Part shown: positions 17,203 to 25,621 of the stretch, piece after piece
How the letters are laid out: every line of letters begins with the position of its first letter
Position numbering within the stretch: position 1 is the stretch's first letter
Source of the DNA: JAAYCI01 sp031549285
GTDB lineage: Bacteria; Bacillota; Clostridia; Oscillospirales; Ruminococcaceae
Length of the DNA: 64,000 nt
NCBI GenBank assembly: GCA_031549285.1
Contig: JAVBPZ010000013.1
Coordinates: 62,001-126,000, forward strand
Direction of reading: 5' to 3'
Position numbers and translations under genes: made by a program
The notes under the pieces: generated by a model
Seen by the model: only the letters and a program-made list of their open reading frames with translations
Told to the model about the DNA's origin: nothing
The model's database searches: none

Positions 17203-17271
17203 GCGTGTTAAATCTTTGGCAAACGGAAAGATGACGGCGCCGGGTACTGTGCGGCGACCGTAAACCAACGC
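17203..17271 (+). ncRNA. Candidate structured leader with a three-way junction
   Basis: An outer helix GCGT-GTT (17203-17209) pairs with AAC-(CA)-ACGC (17263-17271). It encloses ATCTTT/AAAGAT (17212-17232, nine-base loop) and ACGGCGCC/GGCG-A-CCGT (17234-17261). The element starts at the predicted transcription start and ends 27 bases before the ATG. I could not match it to a riboswitch class I know. Confidence 0.4.
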
Positions 17272-17298
17272 AAAATTTGTATGAAGGAGCATTGCTGT

Positions 17299-18000
17299 AT
17301 GACCTATACCCATGAAGTAGAGCAGATGTGCCCGGTGACCAAAGGGCCGCATCATGGCCCGGCGCCCATACCGGAAGAGGGCCGCTGGGTGCAGGCGTAT
17401 GATGTGAAAGACATCAGCGGCCTGACCCATGGCGTGGGCTGGTGCGCGCCGCAGCAGGGCGCGTGCAAGCTGACGCTGAACGTGAAGAAGGGGATCATTG
17501 AGGAAGCACTGGTGGAGACCATCGGCTGCAGCGGCATGACCCACTCCGCCGCTATGGCGGGCGAAATTCTGCCGGGGAAAACCATTATGGAGGCACTGAA
17601 CACCGACCTGGTTTGCGACGCCATTAATGTGGCCATGCGCGAACTGTTTTTGCAGATCGTATACGGCCGTACCCAGACCGCGTTTTCCGAGGACGGGCTG
17701 CCCATTGGCGCCGGCCAGGAGGACCTGGGCAAGGGGCAGCGCAGCATGACCGGTACCATTTATTCCACCGGCAAAAAAGGCGTGCGCTACCTGGAGCTGA
17801 CCGAGGGGTACATCACCCGCATGGCGCTGGATAAAAACAGCGAAGTGATAGGGTATGAGTTTGTGCGCCTGGGCAAAATGCTGGAAGATATTCGTCATGG
17901 CAAGGACCCGAAGGAAGCCTATGAGGGCAACGTGGGTACCTATGGCCGGTTTAAAGCAGAAGACGGCGCGGTGAAGTACATTGACCCGCGCGAAGAATAA
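17299..18000 (+). CDS. NifU-like iron-sulfur cluster scaffold protein
   Basis: A 233-residue protein related to the IscU/NifU scaffold fold. Candidate ligand cysteines are Cys49 and Cys56 (GWCAPQQGAC), Cys77 (TIGCSGMTHSA) and Cys106. The C-terminal half extends beyond classical IscU. The start is ATG 17299, ten bases after AAGGAG; the ATG at 17281 overlaps that ribosome site and is rejected. It is 19 bases upstream of the GGGtGRT gene, the pairing in which this scaffold variant is normally found. Its client protein is unknown. Confidence 0.85.
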   Translation: MTYTHEVEQMCPVTKGPHHGPAPIPEEGRWVQAYDVKDISGLTHGVGWCAPQQGACKLTLNVKKGIIEEALVETIGCSGMTHSAAMAGEILPGKTIMEALNTDLVCDAINVAMRELFLQIVYGRTQTAFSEDGLPIGAGQEDLGKGQRSMTGTIYSTGKKGVRYLELTEGYITRMALDKNSEVIGYEFVRLGKMLEDIRHGKDPKEAYEGNVGTYGRFKAEDGAVKYIDPREE

Positions 18001-18019
18001 GAAAGGAGGAGTGTAGGTT

Positions 18020-19012
18020 ATGGCAAAGTTTGAAAATATGGACCGCCGCATGCCAAAGATAGAGGCATGCCTGAAACAAAACGGGCTGGAAAGCCTGGAC
18101 GCCTGCCGCGAGCTGCTCCTCCAAAAGGGCATAGACGTGGAGGCCATCGTAAAAGGTGTGCAGCCTATTTGTTTTGACAACGCCGTGTGGGCGTATATCC
18201 TGGGCACCGCCATTGCGGTGAAGCGCGGGCTGACCAACGCCGCCGAATGCAGCGAAGCGATTGGCGAAGGGCTGGAAGCATTCACCATTCCGGGGTCTGT
18301 GGCCGAGCAGCGCAAGGTGGGCCTGGGGCACGGAAACCTGGGCGCCATGCTGCTGCGGGACGAAACCGAGTGCTTTGCGTTTTTGGCCGGGCACGAAAGT
18401 TTTGCCGCGGCGGAAGGGGCCATCGGCATTGCGCGTACCGCGAATAAGGCCCGTACGAAACCCCTGCGGGTTATCCTGAATGGCCTGGGCAAGGACGCCG
18501 CCTATATCATCAGCCGCATCAACGGCTTCACCTATGTGGAGACCGATTTCGATTTTGAAAAAGATGAGCTGAAGGTGAAGAAAGAGATTCCTTTCTCCGC
18601 CGGCGAGCGCGCGGCGGTGAAATGCTACGGCGCGAACGATGTGCTGGAGGGCGTTTCCATTATGAAGCACGAGGGTGTGCAGGTGTCTATCACCGGCAAC
18701 AGCACCAACCCCACCCGGTTCCAGCATCTGGTGGCCGGCACCTATAAAAAGTGGGCGAACGAGACCGGCAACAAATACTTCAGCGTGGCCAGCGGCGGCG
18801 GCACCGGCCGCACCCTGCACCCGGACAACATGGGCGCCGGCCCGGCCAGCTATGGCCTGACCGACAGCATGGGCCGTATGCACGGCGACGCACAGTTCGC
18901 GGGTTCGTCCAGCGTACCGGCGCACGTGGAGATGATGGGCCTGATCGGCATGGGCAACAACCCCATGGTGGGCGCCACCGTGGCGTGCGCCGTGGCGGCC
19001 AGCGGGGCGTAA
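18020..19012 (+). CDS. GGGtGRT family protein
   Basis: A 330-residue protein named for its signature, visible at residues 259-265 (GGGTGRT) inside SVASGGGTGRTLHPDNM. Other conserved-looking stretches are NAVWAYILGTAIA, GHGNLGAML and GLIGMGNNPMVGATVA near the C-terminus. No membrane segments are evident. The gene follows the NifU-like gene after GAAAGGAGG; the fixed pairing suggests that it receives or supports an iron-sulfur cluster, but the activity of the family is not known to me. Confidence 0.9.
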   Translation: MAKFENMDRRMPKIEACLKQNGLESLDACRELLLQKGIDVEAIVKGVQPICFDNAVWAYILGTAIAVKRGLTNAAECSEAIGEGLEAFTIPGSVAEQRKVGLGHGNLGAMLLRDETECFAFLAGHESFAAAEGAIGIARTANKARTKPLRVILNGLGKDAAYIISRINGFTYVETDFDFEKDELKVKKEIPFSAGERAAVKCYGANDVLEGVSIMKHEGVQVSITGNSTNPTRFQHLVAGTYKKWANETGNKYFSVASGGGTGRTLHPDNMGAGPASYGLTDSMGRMHGDAQFAGSSSVPAHVEMMGLIGMGNNPMVGATVACAVAASGA

Positions 19013-19090
19013 GCCAGCGAGGCCAAGGTAAAGCCATTTGGCTGCGTTTGCGACCGGTTGGCTTTGGCGGCCGGTTCCACAGACAACGAG

Positions 19091-19123
19091 AAATCGGCGC
19101 GGGGCATTGCCCCGCGCCGATTT
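19091..19123 (+). terminator. Stem-loop after the GGGtGRT gene
   Basis: A perfect 15-bp stem (19091-19105 with 19109-19123) with an ATT loop. No T-tract follows, so termination is probable rather than certain. Confidence 0.6.
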
Positions 19124-19256
19124 ACTGCCACAGGCAAGCGGATTTTAAAGATGCGCCTTCGAACGCAGGGGCCGCCCGGACATGGTTTTTATGGGTGGAT
19201 GGCATTCTTTTTGTGGTGGTGTGTTGATTTTTTTATGGAAGGCATTGAGGACATAC

Positions 19257-19766
19257 ATGATAAGCGAAGAGCAGAAAAAGGAACAACGCGCGCAGGTGCT
19301 GGCGTGGCTGGCACAGCAGGGTGTTCCCTATACCCTGGTGGAGCACCCGCCGGCGTATACCATGGAGGACATAGTGACCTATGGCATAGACCGGCACGGC
19401 CACGTGTGCAAAAACCTGTTTTTGCGGGACAGCAAAAAAGGGAAACGGCATTTTTTGCTGGTGGTGTCCGGGGAGCAAAAGGTGGACCTGCAGCGGGCGG
19501 GCCAGGCCCTGGGCGAGCGGCTGAGCTTTGCCTCGCAGGAACGGCTGGAAAAGTATCTGTGCCTGCAAAAAGGAGAGGTGACCCCGCTGGGCGTGCTGTT
19601 TGACGAGGACAAGGCGGTGGAGGTTTTCTTTGACGCGGCGCTGCCGGAAAAAGGCATGGTGGGGGTACACCCCTGTGACAACACCGCCACGGTTTTTTTG
19701 CCGTTTGAGGCGCTGCGCCGGCTGGTGGAGGAACATGGAAACGCCTGTAAAATGGTGGAACTGTAG
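19257..19766 (+). CDS. Prolyl-tRNA editing deacylase-like protein (PrdX/ProX type)
   Basis: A 169-residue stand-alone YbaK-fold protein related to the editing domain of prolyl-tRNA synthetase; such proteins hydrolyse mischarged tRNA(Pro). Visible motifs are PYTLVEHPPAYT, HVCKNLFLRD with the conserved lysine, KRHFLLVV, SFASQERLEKYL and GVHPCDNTATVF. The start is ATG 19257 after TTGAGGAC; the longer in-frame extension lacks a ribosome site. The gene is monocistronic. A second, distinct YbaK-family gene lies at 23796. Confidence 0.9.
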   Translation: MISEEQKKEQRAQVLAWLAQQGVPYTLVEHPPAYTMEDIVTYGIDRHGHVCKNLFLRDSKKGKRHFLLVVSGEQKVDLQRAGQALGERLSFASQERLEKYLCLQKGEVTPLGVLFDEDKAVEVFFDAALPEKGMVGVHPCDNTATVFLPFEALRRLVEEHGNACKMVEL

Positions 19767-19837
19767 TGAATCACGGCAAAAGCAAACAGCGCCATTGGCG
19801 CAAGGGGGAAGCATCGTATAAATCTCGGTCATGAAAA

Positions 19838-19881
19838 CAAAAAAGCGGCCCACCTGCCCAAAACGGATTGGTGAGGCCGCT
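19838..19881 (-). terminator. Terminator after the VOC gene
   Basis: On the minus strand AGCGGCC pairs with GGCCGCT (19844-19850 and 19875-19881), extended by CACC/GGTG with a one-base bulge, and is followed by a run of six T residues. Confidence 0.65.
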
Positions 19882-19972
19882 GTGTGCAGCACGCCCGGGT
19901 GCCGGGGGTGCTTATTTTTTATAGAAAGAATAGCAATAAAGAGAAAGTGTATATACGTTCCCTACAGTTGCC

Positions 19973-20353
19973 TTACGCCCGCAGTTCTATCCAGTTGCCG
20001 TCCGGGTCCATGACACAGCTTTCGTAATGTCCCTCGCTGGTGATATGCGGGGTGCTGACGATGGAGTACCCGTCGTCCGCCAGGCGCTCGGTCAGGAAAT
20101 CGATTTCCTCGTGGCCGCCGGCATTCAGCGCAATATGGCCATAGCCGGAGGTACGTTCCGGCGGGCGCTGCACATACCCCGGCGTGCTGATGATTTCCAG
20201 ATGGGAACCTTTGTCGAACTCCAGTACCCAAATGCGCCAGCCGGTTCGCTCGCTGAAATGGGTGGAGTGTTCAACAGCATTAAAGTATGTTTTGTAAAAG
20301 GCAAGCATGTTTTCCGGCTGTCCGGTAAAAAGCGCAATATGATCGATTCGCAT
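19973..20353 (-). CDS. VOC family protein (glyoxalase-like)
   Basis: A 126-residue single-chain VOC protein with two beta-alpha-beta-beta-beta modules: MRIDHIALFTG with the first metal His, LEFDKGSHLEII, YGHIALNAGG with the second His, and DPDGNWIELRA with the final Glu. The metal-ligand pattern resembles lactoylglutathione lyase, but the substrate cannot be deduced. The ATG at 20353 follows GGGAGGG. It is a single gene with a -10-like TATAAT (minus strand, 20456-20461) about 100 bases upstream. Confidence 0.85.
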   Translation of the reverse strand: MRIDHIALFTGQPENMLAFYKTYFNAVEHSTHFSERTGWRIWVLEFDKGSHLEIISTPGYVQRPPERTSGYGHIALNAGGHEEIDFLTERLADDGYSIVSTPHITSEGHYESCVMDPDGNWIELRA

Positions 20354-20539
20354 AGGATACCCTCCCCCAAAAGAGAGCAAATTTCCAAACGACGCCACGG
20401 CGGGTCATTTTCAGTATTTGCTCTAAAAACTGTGCAGGCAACGCTCCTATACAGTATTATACGGCCAAAACGAAAAAAAATAAACCTTTTGGCGCAAAAC
20501 TCATTTTTGGGGGTGTCTGTGGGAAGGTTTATTGCCCGA

Positions 20540-20646
20540 CGAAGCGAGCGCCATGCGAATGCTTGCATTCTCATAGCCGAGTGAGGAGGGCGACAACGGG
20601 TATACTACCCCGCGGTCTCTGCCCAAGAGATTAAAAGGATGGCGGC
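20540..20646. repeat. Dispersed intergenic repeat, copy 1
   Basis: About 107 bases closely resembling 56278-56387. Shared blocks are a TGCGAA-containing hairpin, CGAGTGAGG, TATACT-CCGCGG and TCTGCCCAAGAGAT followed by an A-rich spot and ATGGCGG. Both copies are intergenic. Confidence 0.65.
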
Positions 20647-20713
20647 CTACGGGCTGCCGCGCGAAGCGCGGGGCCGGGGCTCTGCCCCGGGGTTAATACC
20701 CGTTGTTTTTTTG
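20593..20713 (+). other. GC-rich hairpin cluster closed by a terminator-like stem
   Basis: ACAACGGGTAT (20593-20603) is mirrored by ATACCCGTTGT (20696-20706) and followed on the plus strand by a T-tract. Inside are CCGCGC/GCGCGG (20657-20671) and CCGGGGC/GCCCCGG (20674-20690), each with a three-base loop. No plus-strand gene precedes it; a small RNA ending here is possible. Nothing else is seen in 20354-20740. Confidence 0.45.
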
Positions 20714-20740
20714 TTGGTAGATGGGGAGATGTGCAAATAC

Positions 20741-21667
20741 CTACTGTTTTTTAGAGACATTTCGCAGCACCGTTACAATAGCGGTGCCCAGCAGCGCGGC
20801 GATAGGAAACGGCAGCCAGCTGTACTGCCAGCCATCGGTGGTAATGCCGATGATAAAAAAAGCAATGACCGCCAGCGGCATTAAAACGCCATATATCCAG
20901 CCATAGGTATGTGAGTCCCTTTGCTCGGTCATATGCGTTTCGTTTTCGGCGATGAGCCGGTGTGCGCCCAGGCAGACCGCGGCATATACGATGATGGCGA
21001 CCCCGAGAGCGGTGAACAGGAACAAGAAAGCGCCGGTGTGGTCTTCCCAGGTGGCGCCCAGCAGTTGGCTGGCCAAAATAACCACGGCCAGCCCCAGAAT
21101 GATGAGGAACACCCCGCCGGCGATGGCCAGGCCATAGTTTTTGCGCAGGGTATAGTACCGGGCACGAAAAGATTTCAGAAATGCGACATCGAACAACAGC
21201 GGCTGGGTGGAAAGCTGTTCATACCGGCGGCCGCGGAAAGAAGACGAGATTAAAATAGCGACGCCGCTGGCCACCAACAGGAACATGAGCACCGGGCCCA
21301 GCACCCCGCCCAGCAGAATGGGCGGCACCACCGAAAGGATAAGCAGCGCCACACCAATGGCTATGCGCAGCGCCGATTGCCGTTTATACAGCAAAAACCC
21401 CTCTACCGTTTCCCGGTTTACGTATAGGCCGGGTTCGGCTGTGGCAGGGGTATCTGGTGCGCCTGTCGGTCGGTCTTCTTTTAACAAATAGTCCAGCGAT
21501 GCGCCAAACAGGTTGGCGATTTGGATAAGCTTGTCGGTTTCCGGGAAACCCTGTCCGTTTTCCCAGTTGCTGACCGCCTGGCGCGAGACACCCAGCTGCT
21601 CGGCCAGGTCCTCCTGTGACATGCCGCTTTCCCGGCGCAAGGTTTGCAACTTTTCGTGGAATTCCAT
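20741..21667 (-). CDS. XRE-family regulator with C-terminal membrane domain
   Basis: A 308-residue protein. Residues 1-62 are a helix-turn-helix (MSQEDLAEQLGVSRQAVSNW). A short linker and an amphipathic segment then lead to several hydrophobic helices (for example ALRIAIGVALLILSVV, GVFLIILGLAVVILA and FTALGVAIIVYAAV). Such HTH plus membrane proteins are common in Firmicutes and may couple membrane state to transcription; the ligand is unknown. The start is ATG 21667 after AAAGGGAG; the long in-frame upstream extension is judged spurious. Confidence 0.88.
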   Translation of the reverse strand: MEFHEKLQTLRRESGMSQEDLAEQLGVSRQAVSNWENGQGFPETDKLIQIANLFGASLDYLLKEDRPTGAPDTPATAEPGLYVNRETVEGFLLYKRQSALRIAIGVALLILSVVPPILLGGVLGPVLMFLLVASGVAILISSSFRGRRYEQLSTQPLLFDVAFLKSFRARYYTLRKNYGLAIAGGVFLIILGLAVVILASQLLGATWEDHTGAFLFLFTALGVAIIVYAAVCLGAHRLIAENETHMTEQRDSHTYGWIYGVLMPLAVIAFFIIGITTDGWQYSWLPFPIAALLGTAIVTVLRNVSKKQ

Positions 21668-21921
21668 GTGAAGACACTCCCTTTTGTAAAGTATGTTATG
21701 GCGGCGGTGGTGTGAATGTGCGGCAGGTTCCCATTGCTGAAAAAAGAGGGACTGCCGCCAGGATATACAGAACCGGGCCATGAACATACTGTACCGCGCG
21801 GGGCAAAAAGGGACTACCAACTGTGGTTTGCACCGGGGCAACTTTGGGTTGCGTTTGCGCGGAACAGGCAGGATAATGGGCGAAAAAAATGAAAAACAAA
21901 TGCGCGGTAAATGCAAGAAAA

Positions 21922-23595
21922 TTAAAACAGGCCGCTGATGACGCCGTTTTCGTCCACGTCTATGTCCAGCGCGGCGGGGTGCTTTGGCAGACCGGGCATG
22001 GTCATAATGTTGCCGGCCACCGCCACCACAAACCCCGCGCCGGCGGACAGGCGGACCTCGCGGATGTTCACCGTGAAGCCCTCCGGTGCTGCCAGCAGCG
22101 TGGCGTCGTCACTGAAGGAGTATTGCGTTTTGGCAATGCACACCGGCAGCCGGCCATAGCCCATGTCCTCGAACCGGGCCAGCATTTTGGCCGCGGCGGG
22201 CGCGAAGGTAACCCCGTGGGCGTGGTAAATGCGCCGGCAAACGGCTTCTATTTTTTTCGGCAGGGTTTCCGCATCCGGGTAGGCGAAGGAAAGCTGCGGC
22301 ACGGCACCATCGGCGGCCGCCAGCACCGCCTGGGCCAGTGTAAGGCCGCCTTCGCCACCTTTCGCGAATACCTCGCTGAGGGCGCAGGGTACCCCCCATT
22401 CCGCACACAGCGCGGCCAGGCAGGCGTGTTCCTGTGGGCTGTCGGTGGGAAAAGCGTTCACCGCCACCACCACCGGCAGGCCGTATACCGTTTGCAGGTT
22501 TTCTATGTGGCGCTGCAGGTTGGCGGCGCCTTTTTCCAGCAGGGCGACATCCGGTGCACCCAGCTGGTCCTTTGCCGCGCCGCCGTGGTGCTTCAGCGCG
22601 CGCACGGTGGCCACCACCACCGCGGCGGACGGCCGCAGGCCGGACAGGCGGCACTTGATATCCAGGAATTTTTCAGCGCCCAGGTCCGCGCCGAAGCCGG
22701 CCTCGGTTACCACATAATCGGCCAGCTTGGCCGCCAGGCTGGTGGCAATGACGCTGTTGCAGCCGTGGGCGATATTCGCGAACGGGCCGCCATGTACCAG
22801 CGCGGGGGTGCCCTCCAGCGTTTGCACCAGGTTGGGGTCGAAAGCGTCTTTCAAAAGCGCGGCCAGCGCCCCCGCCGCGCCTATTTGCCCGGCGGTGACC
22901 GGCTCGTCTGCAAAGGTGTACCCCACCACAATTTTGGAAAGGCGTTCCTTCAGGTCGGCCAAATTCCGCGCCAGGCAGAAAATGGCCATAATCTCGCTGG
23001 CGACGGTGATGTCGAAACCGTCCTCCCGCGGGGTGCCGTTCAACCGGCCGCCCAGGCCGTCGGTAAGGAACCGCAACTGGCGGTCGTTCATATCCATGCA
23101 GCGGCGCCAGGTGATGCGCCGTACGTCGATACCCAGGGCGTTGCCCTGGAAAATATGGTTGTCCACCATGGCGGCCAGCAGATTGTTCGCCGCGCCAATG
23201 GCGTGAATATCACCGGTGAAATGCAGGTTGATGTCCTCCATGGGGACCACCTGCGCATAGCCGCCGCCGGCGGCCCCGCCCTTGATGCCGAACACCGGGC
23301 CCAGGCTGGGTTCCCGCAGGGCCAGCGCCGTTTTGTGCCCCAGGCGGCGCAAGGCGTCCGCCAGGCCGATGCTGGTGGTGGTTTTTCCCTCGCCCGCCGG
23401 GGTGGGGCTGATGGCGGTGACCAGGATGATTTTGCCGTCCGGCTGCGCGGCCAGCTGCTTCACCAGCCGGTGGTCTACTTTCGCCTTGTTGCGGCCATAG
23501 GGCAAAATGCTGTCCGCCGCCAGGCCCAGCTCTGCGGCAAGATCCTGCAGGGGGCGCAGGCTGGCTTCCTGGGCTATTTCGATATCGGTTTTCAT
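21922..23595 (-). CDS. fhs: Formate-tetrahydrofolate ligase
   Basis: A 557-residue enzyme, the family's normal length, that makes 10-formyltetrahydrofolate from formate, ATP and tetrahydrofolate. Landmarks are the P-loop TPAGEGKTTT (about residues 65-74), LREPSLGPVFGIKGGAAGGG, NNLLAAMVDNHIF, VTAGQIGAAGA and EAGFGADLGAEKF. It serves one-carbon metabolism and, in acetogens, the methyl branch of the Wood-Ljungdahl pathway, though no other gene of that pathway is here. The ATG follows AAGGAGG. Confidence 0.97.
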   Translation of the reverse strand: MKTDIEIAQEASLRPLQDLAAELGLAADSILPYGRNKAKVDHRLVKQLAAQPDGKIILVTAISPTPAGEGKTTTSIGLADALRRLGHKTALALREPSLGPVFGIKGGAAGGGYAQVVPMEDINLHFTGDIHAIGAANNLLAAMVDNHIFQGNALGIDVRRITWRRCMDMNDRQLRFLTDGLGGRLNGTPREDGFDITVASEIMAIFCLARNLADLKERLSKIVVGYTFADEPVTAGQIGAAGALAALLKDAFDPNLVQTLEGTPALVHGGPFANIAHGCNSVIATSLAAKLADYVVTEAGFGADLGAEKFLDIKCRLSGLRPSAAVVVATVRALKHHGGAAKDQLGAPDVALLEKGAANLQRHIENLQTVYGLPVVVAVNAFPTDSPQEHACLAALCAEWGVPCALSEVFAKGGEGGLTLAQAVLAAADGAVPQLSFAYPDAETLPKKIEAVCRRIYHAHGVTFAPAAAKMLARFEDMGYGRLPVCIAKTQYSFSDDATLLAAPEGFTVNIREVRLSAGAGFVVAVAGNIMTMPGLPKHPAALDIDVDENGVISGLF

Positions 23596-23734
23596 GGGGG
23601 TGTGCCTCCTTGGGGTTGGGGTATTTTGTGGTGCAGTGGTACGGCAGCGCCGTACGATAGCGGCGGGGTGCTGTACCGGGTGTGGAAAACAGCCGTGGCC
23701 GGTGTTTTCTTTCTATAGTAATGGACGCGGCCAA

Positions 23735-23764
23735 ATGATAAAGAGTCTGCGGAAATGGTAACAA
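23735..23764 (-). promoter_or_regulatory. Candidate fhs promoter
   Basis: On the minus strand TTGTTA (23759-23764), 18 bases, TATCAT (23735-23740), giving a leader of about 130 nt. Confidence 0.35.
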
Positions 23765-23795
23765 GCGAACGGTTTACGCAACGAATGGCTACGGT

Positions 23796-24266
23796 CTAAT
23801 CACCAACGACCAATTTGCATACATCCACCCACCGGCCGCCGGTATATTCCGCCAGCTTTTCCACCGGCACCTCCACCGCGCTGTCGCCGGTGCCGGCGGC
23901 GGGGTAAACCGAGGGGTATTGTTTCAGGCTGTCGTCCAGGAACACCCGCACGCCGCCCGGCAGCGCAAACGGGCAAACCCCGCCCACCGCGTAGCCGGTC
24001 TCGGCCAGGGTTTCCTCTGCTGACAGCATTTTTGCCTTACAGCCCAGCGCCGCCTTGTATTTGGCGTTGTCCAGGCGGGCGGTGCCCATGGCCACCAGCA
24101 CAATGACCCCCTCCGGCGTGCGCAGCGCCAGGCTCTTGGCAATCTGCCCGTCCTCCACGCCAATGACCTCGGCGGCTTTGTGCACGGTGGTGGTGTCCTC
24201 GCCGGTGAAGAGGGGGGTCAGCGGCAGGTTGTTTTCTTTGAAATAGGTGGCGACGCGGTTTTCCAT
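23796..24266 (-). CDS. YbaK/EbsC family aminoacyl-tRNA deacylase
   Basis: A 156-residue protein of the family that clears mischarged Cys- or Ala-tRNA(Pro). Visible are TTTVHKAAEVIGVEDGQIAKSL with the conserved lysine, VAMGTARLDNAKYKAAL, GGVCPFALP and SVYPAAGTGDSAVEV. Substrate preference cannot be read. The ATG at 24266 lies 14 bases after the stop of the glycerophosphodiester phosphodiesterase gene, so both are probably one transcript. Confidence 0.88.
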   Translation of the reverse strand: MENRVATYFKENNLPLTPLFTGEDTTTVHKAAEVIGVEDGQIAKSLALRTPEGVIVLVAMGTARLDNAKYKAALGCKAKMLSAEETLAETGYAVGGVCPFALPGGVRVFLDDSLKQYPSVYPAAGTGDSAVEVPVEKLAEYTGGRWVDVCKLVVGD

Positions 24267-24280
24267 GCGGGGTGCTCCTT

Positions 24281-25408
24281 TTACGGTTTATCTTTCAGTG
24301 TGTCGTCTGGTGGTGGGTTCTTCTTGCCCTTTGGCGGTGGGGCTTTTGCCTTCGGCGGGGCCTTGGCAGGCGGGGGTTCCGGTGGTGAGGTTTCCTCTGA
24401 TAGTGGGGATTTTTTCGGCGCCGGTTCTTCCGGCGGGGCTTCCGTTGATGGCACGGTTCCCTCTGGTACAGTTTCCTCCGGCGGCACGGTGTCTTCGTCC
24501 TCGTCCAGCAGCAGCGTTTCAGTGATATCTTTTTCCGTGATTTCCTCCGGGAAGACGAAAGCGTCGTCCGGCAGCTCCGGTTCCTCGCTGGGTGGTTGCT
24601 TAAAGCGTGGTTCCGGCGTATAATATTCAAAAATCACAGCATCGTTTTCTTCCTCCAGCCGTGGGGCGGTTTTGGCATCCCGCGCGGTCCACACCACCCG
24701 CATGGCAAAGCGTTCTTCCAGCGCGATGGAGATGGGCTTTGGTCCGTTCTGGTAGGCAATGAACTGTGGCCGGCCCAGGAAATTGGCCAGGCCCAGCCCC
24801 ACCAGCACACCTGCCGCGCCGGAATTTAGCTCTTTTGGCGGGGCGGCCAGTTGACCGCGCAGAATGCCCGGCACGTGTTTTTTATACCAGCGCACCATGC
24901 GGGGGTCAAAGCTTTCGATGCAAAAATCCCCGTCATAGGTACGCAAAATTTTCCAGGATTCCTGACACAACTGGTCATTGCGGGCGCTGCGTTTCAGTTC
25001 AATAATCAGCGGCACGGCGCCGCCCACCAGTGCCAGCACCTCCCGCAGGGTGGGAATGCGTTGGTTGGTATGGTGCAGGCGCATGGCGCGCAGCTCATCG
25101 TAGGAAAAGCTGTCCAGCCGTCCTTCCACACCGCACACGCGTTTTACGTCGTCGTCGTGAAAGACCATTACCTCGCCGTCGCTGGACAGCTGCAGGTCCA
25201 GCTCTATGCCGTAACCGGCCTCTACCGCTTTTGTGAAGGCCAGCAGGCTGTTTTCCGGAACAGATTTGTCCTGGGTGTGCAGCCCGCGGTGGGCGAAGTT
25301 CACCCCCCAAAACGGCCGGCGTTTGTCCAGCATGCTTTCGCCCGGCAGCATTAAAAAAACCAGCAACAGGGCCAGCGCGCACAGGATAACCAAAACAGTC
25401 AGCAGCAT
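24281..25408 (-). CDS. Membrane-anchored glycerophosphodiester phosphodiesterase with Pro/Glu-rich tail
   Basis: A 375-residue GDPD-family protein that hydrolyses glycerophosphodiesters to glycerol 3-phosphate. An N-terminal membrane helix (about residues 2-21) is followed by the TIM-barrel catalytic part: FAHRGLH, VPENSLLAF, GIELDLQLSSDGEVMVFHDDDVKR (two segments of one motif), LIIELK and the IESFDP segment. From about residue 262 it continues into a low-complexity tail of over 100 residues, first acidic, then Pro/Lys/Ala-rich, ending in LKDKP. The tail is not part of the family domain and might contact the cell wall if exported; orientation is uncertain. Confidence 0.88.
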   Translation of the reverse strand: MLLTVLVILCALALLLVFLMLPGESMLDKRRPFWGVNFAHRGLHTQDKSVPENSLLAFTKAVEAGYGIELDLQLSSDGEVMVFHDDDVKRVCGVEGRLDSFSYDELRAMRLHHTNQRIPTLREVLALVGGAVPLIIELKRSARNDQLCQESWKILRTYDGDFCIESFDPRMVRWYKKHVPGILRGQLAAPPKELNSGAAGVLVGLGLANFLGRPQFIAYQNGPKPISIALEERFAMRVVWTARDAKTAPRLEEENDAVIFEYYTPEPRFKQPPSEEPELPDDAFVFPEEITEKDITETLLLDEDEDTVPPEETVPEGTVPSTEAPPEEPAPKKSPLSEETSPPEPPPAKAPPKAKAPPPKGKKNPPPDDTLKDKP

Positions 25409-25515
25409 AACGACACCCCCTTTCTATAGGGTGCTTTTGGGGGTGGGTCTGCAGGGCGTTTGTGCAGGCCGCGAATCCCCAAATAGCCGGGTGTGTGGAA
25501 CCAATACTAAATTTC

Positions 25516-25544
25516 ATTGTACGATTTTTTTTTCACGATTACAA
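25516..25544 (-). promoter_or_regulatory. Promoter for GDPD-YbaK
   Basis: On the minus strand TTGTAA (25539-25544), 17 bases, TACAAT (25516-25521). Its -35 box coincides with that of the divergent two-component promoter. Confidence 0.6.
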
Positions 25545-25568
25545 CATAAATAAGATGTATTATATAAC
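25539..25568 (+). promoter_or_regulatory. Promoter for the two-component operon
   Basis: TTACAA (25539-25544), 18 bases, TATAAC (25563-25568); a TATATA at 25561 with a 16-base spacer is an alternative. The two divergent promoters share one -35 segment, so they may compete. Confidence 0.5.
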
Positions 25569-25621
25569 TGGACATTTGCGTTCGATGATAGGTTCGATTT
25601 TAAGCTGTGAGGTGTGAAAGT

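Noticed and set aside
17203..17271. A c-di-GMP-I (GEMM) riboswitch call for the leader
   Set aside because: GGCAAAC and a TAAACC segment are reminiscent, but the conserved tetraloop, receptor and GACGCAAAGCC core are not present in order. Left as an unassigned structured leader.
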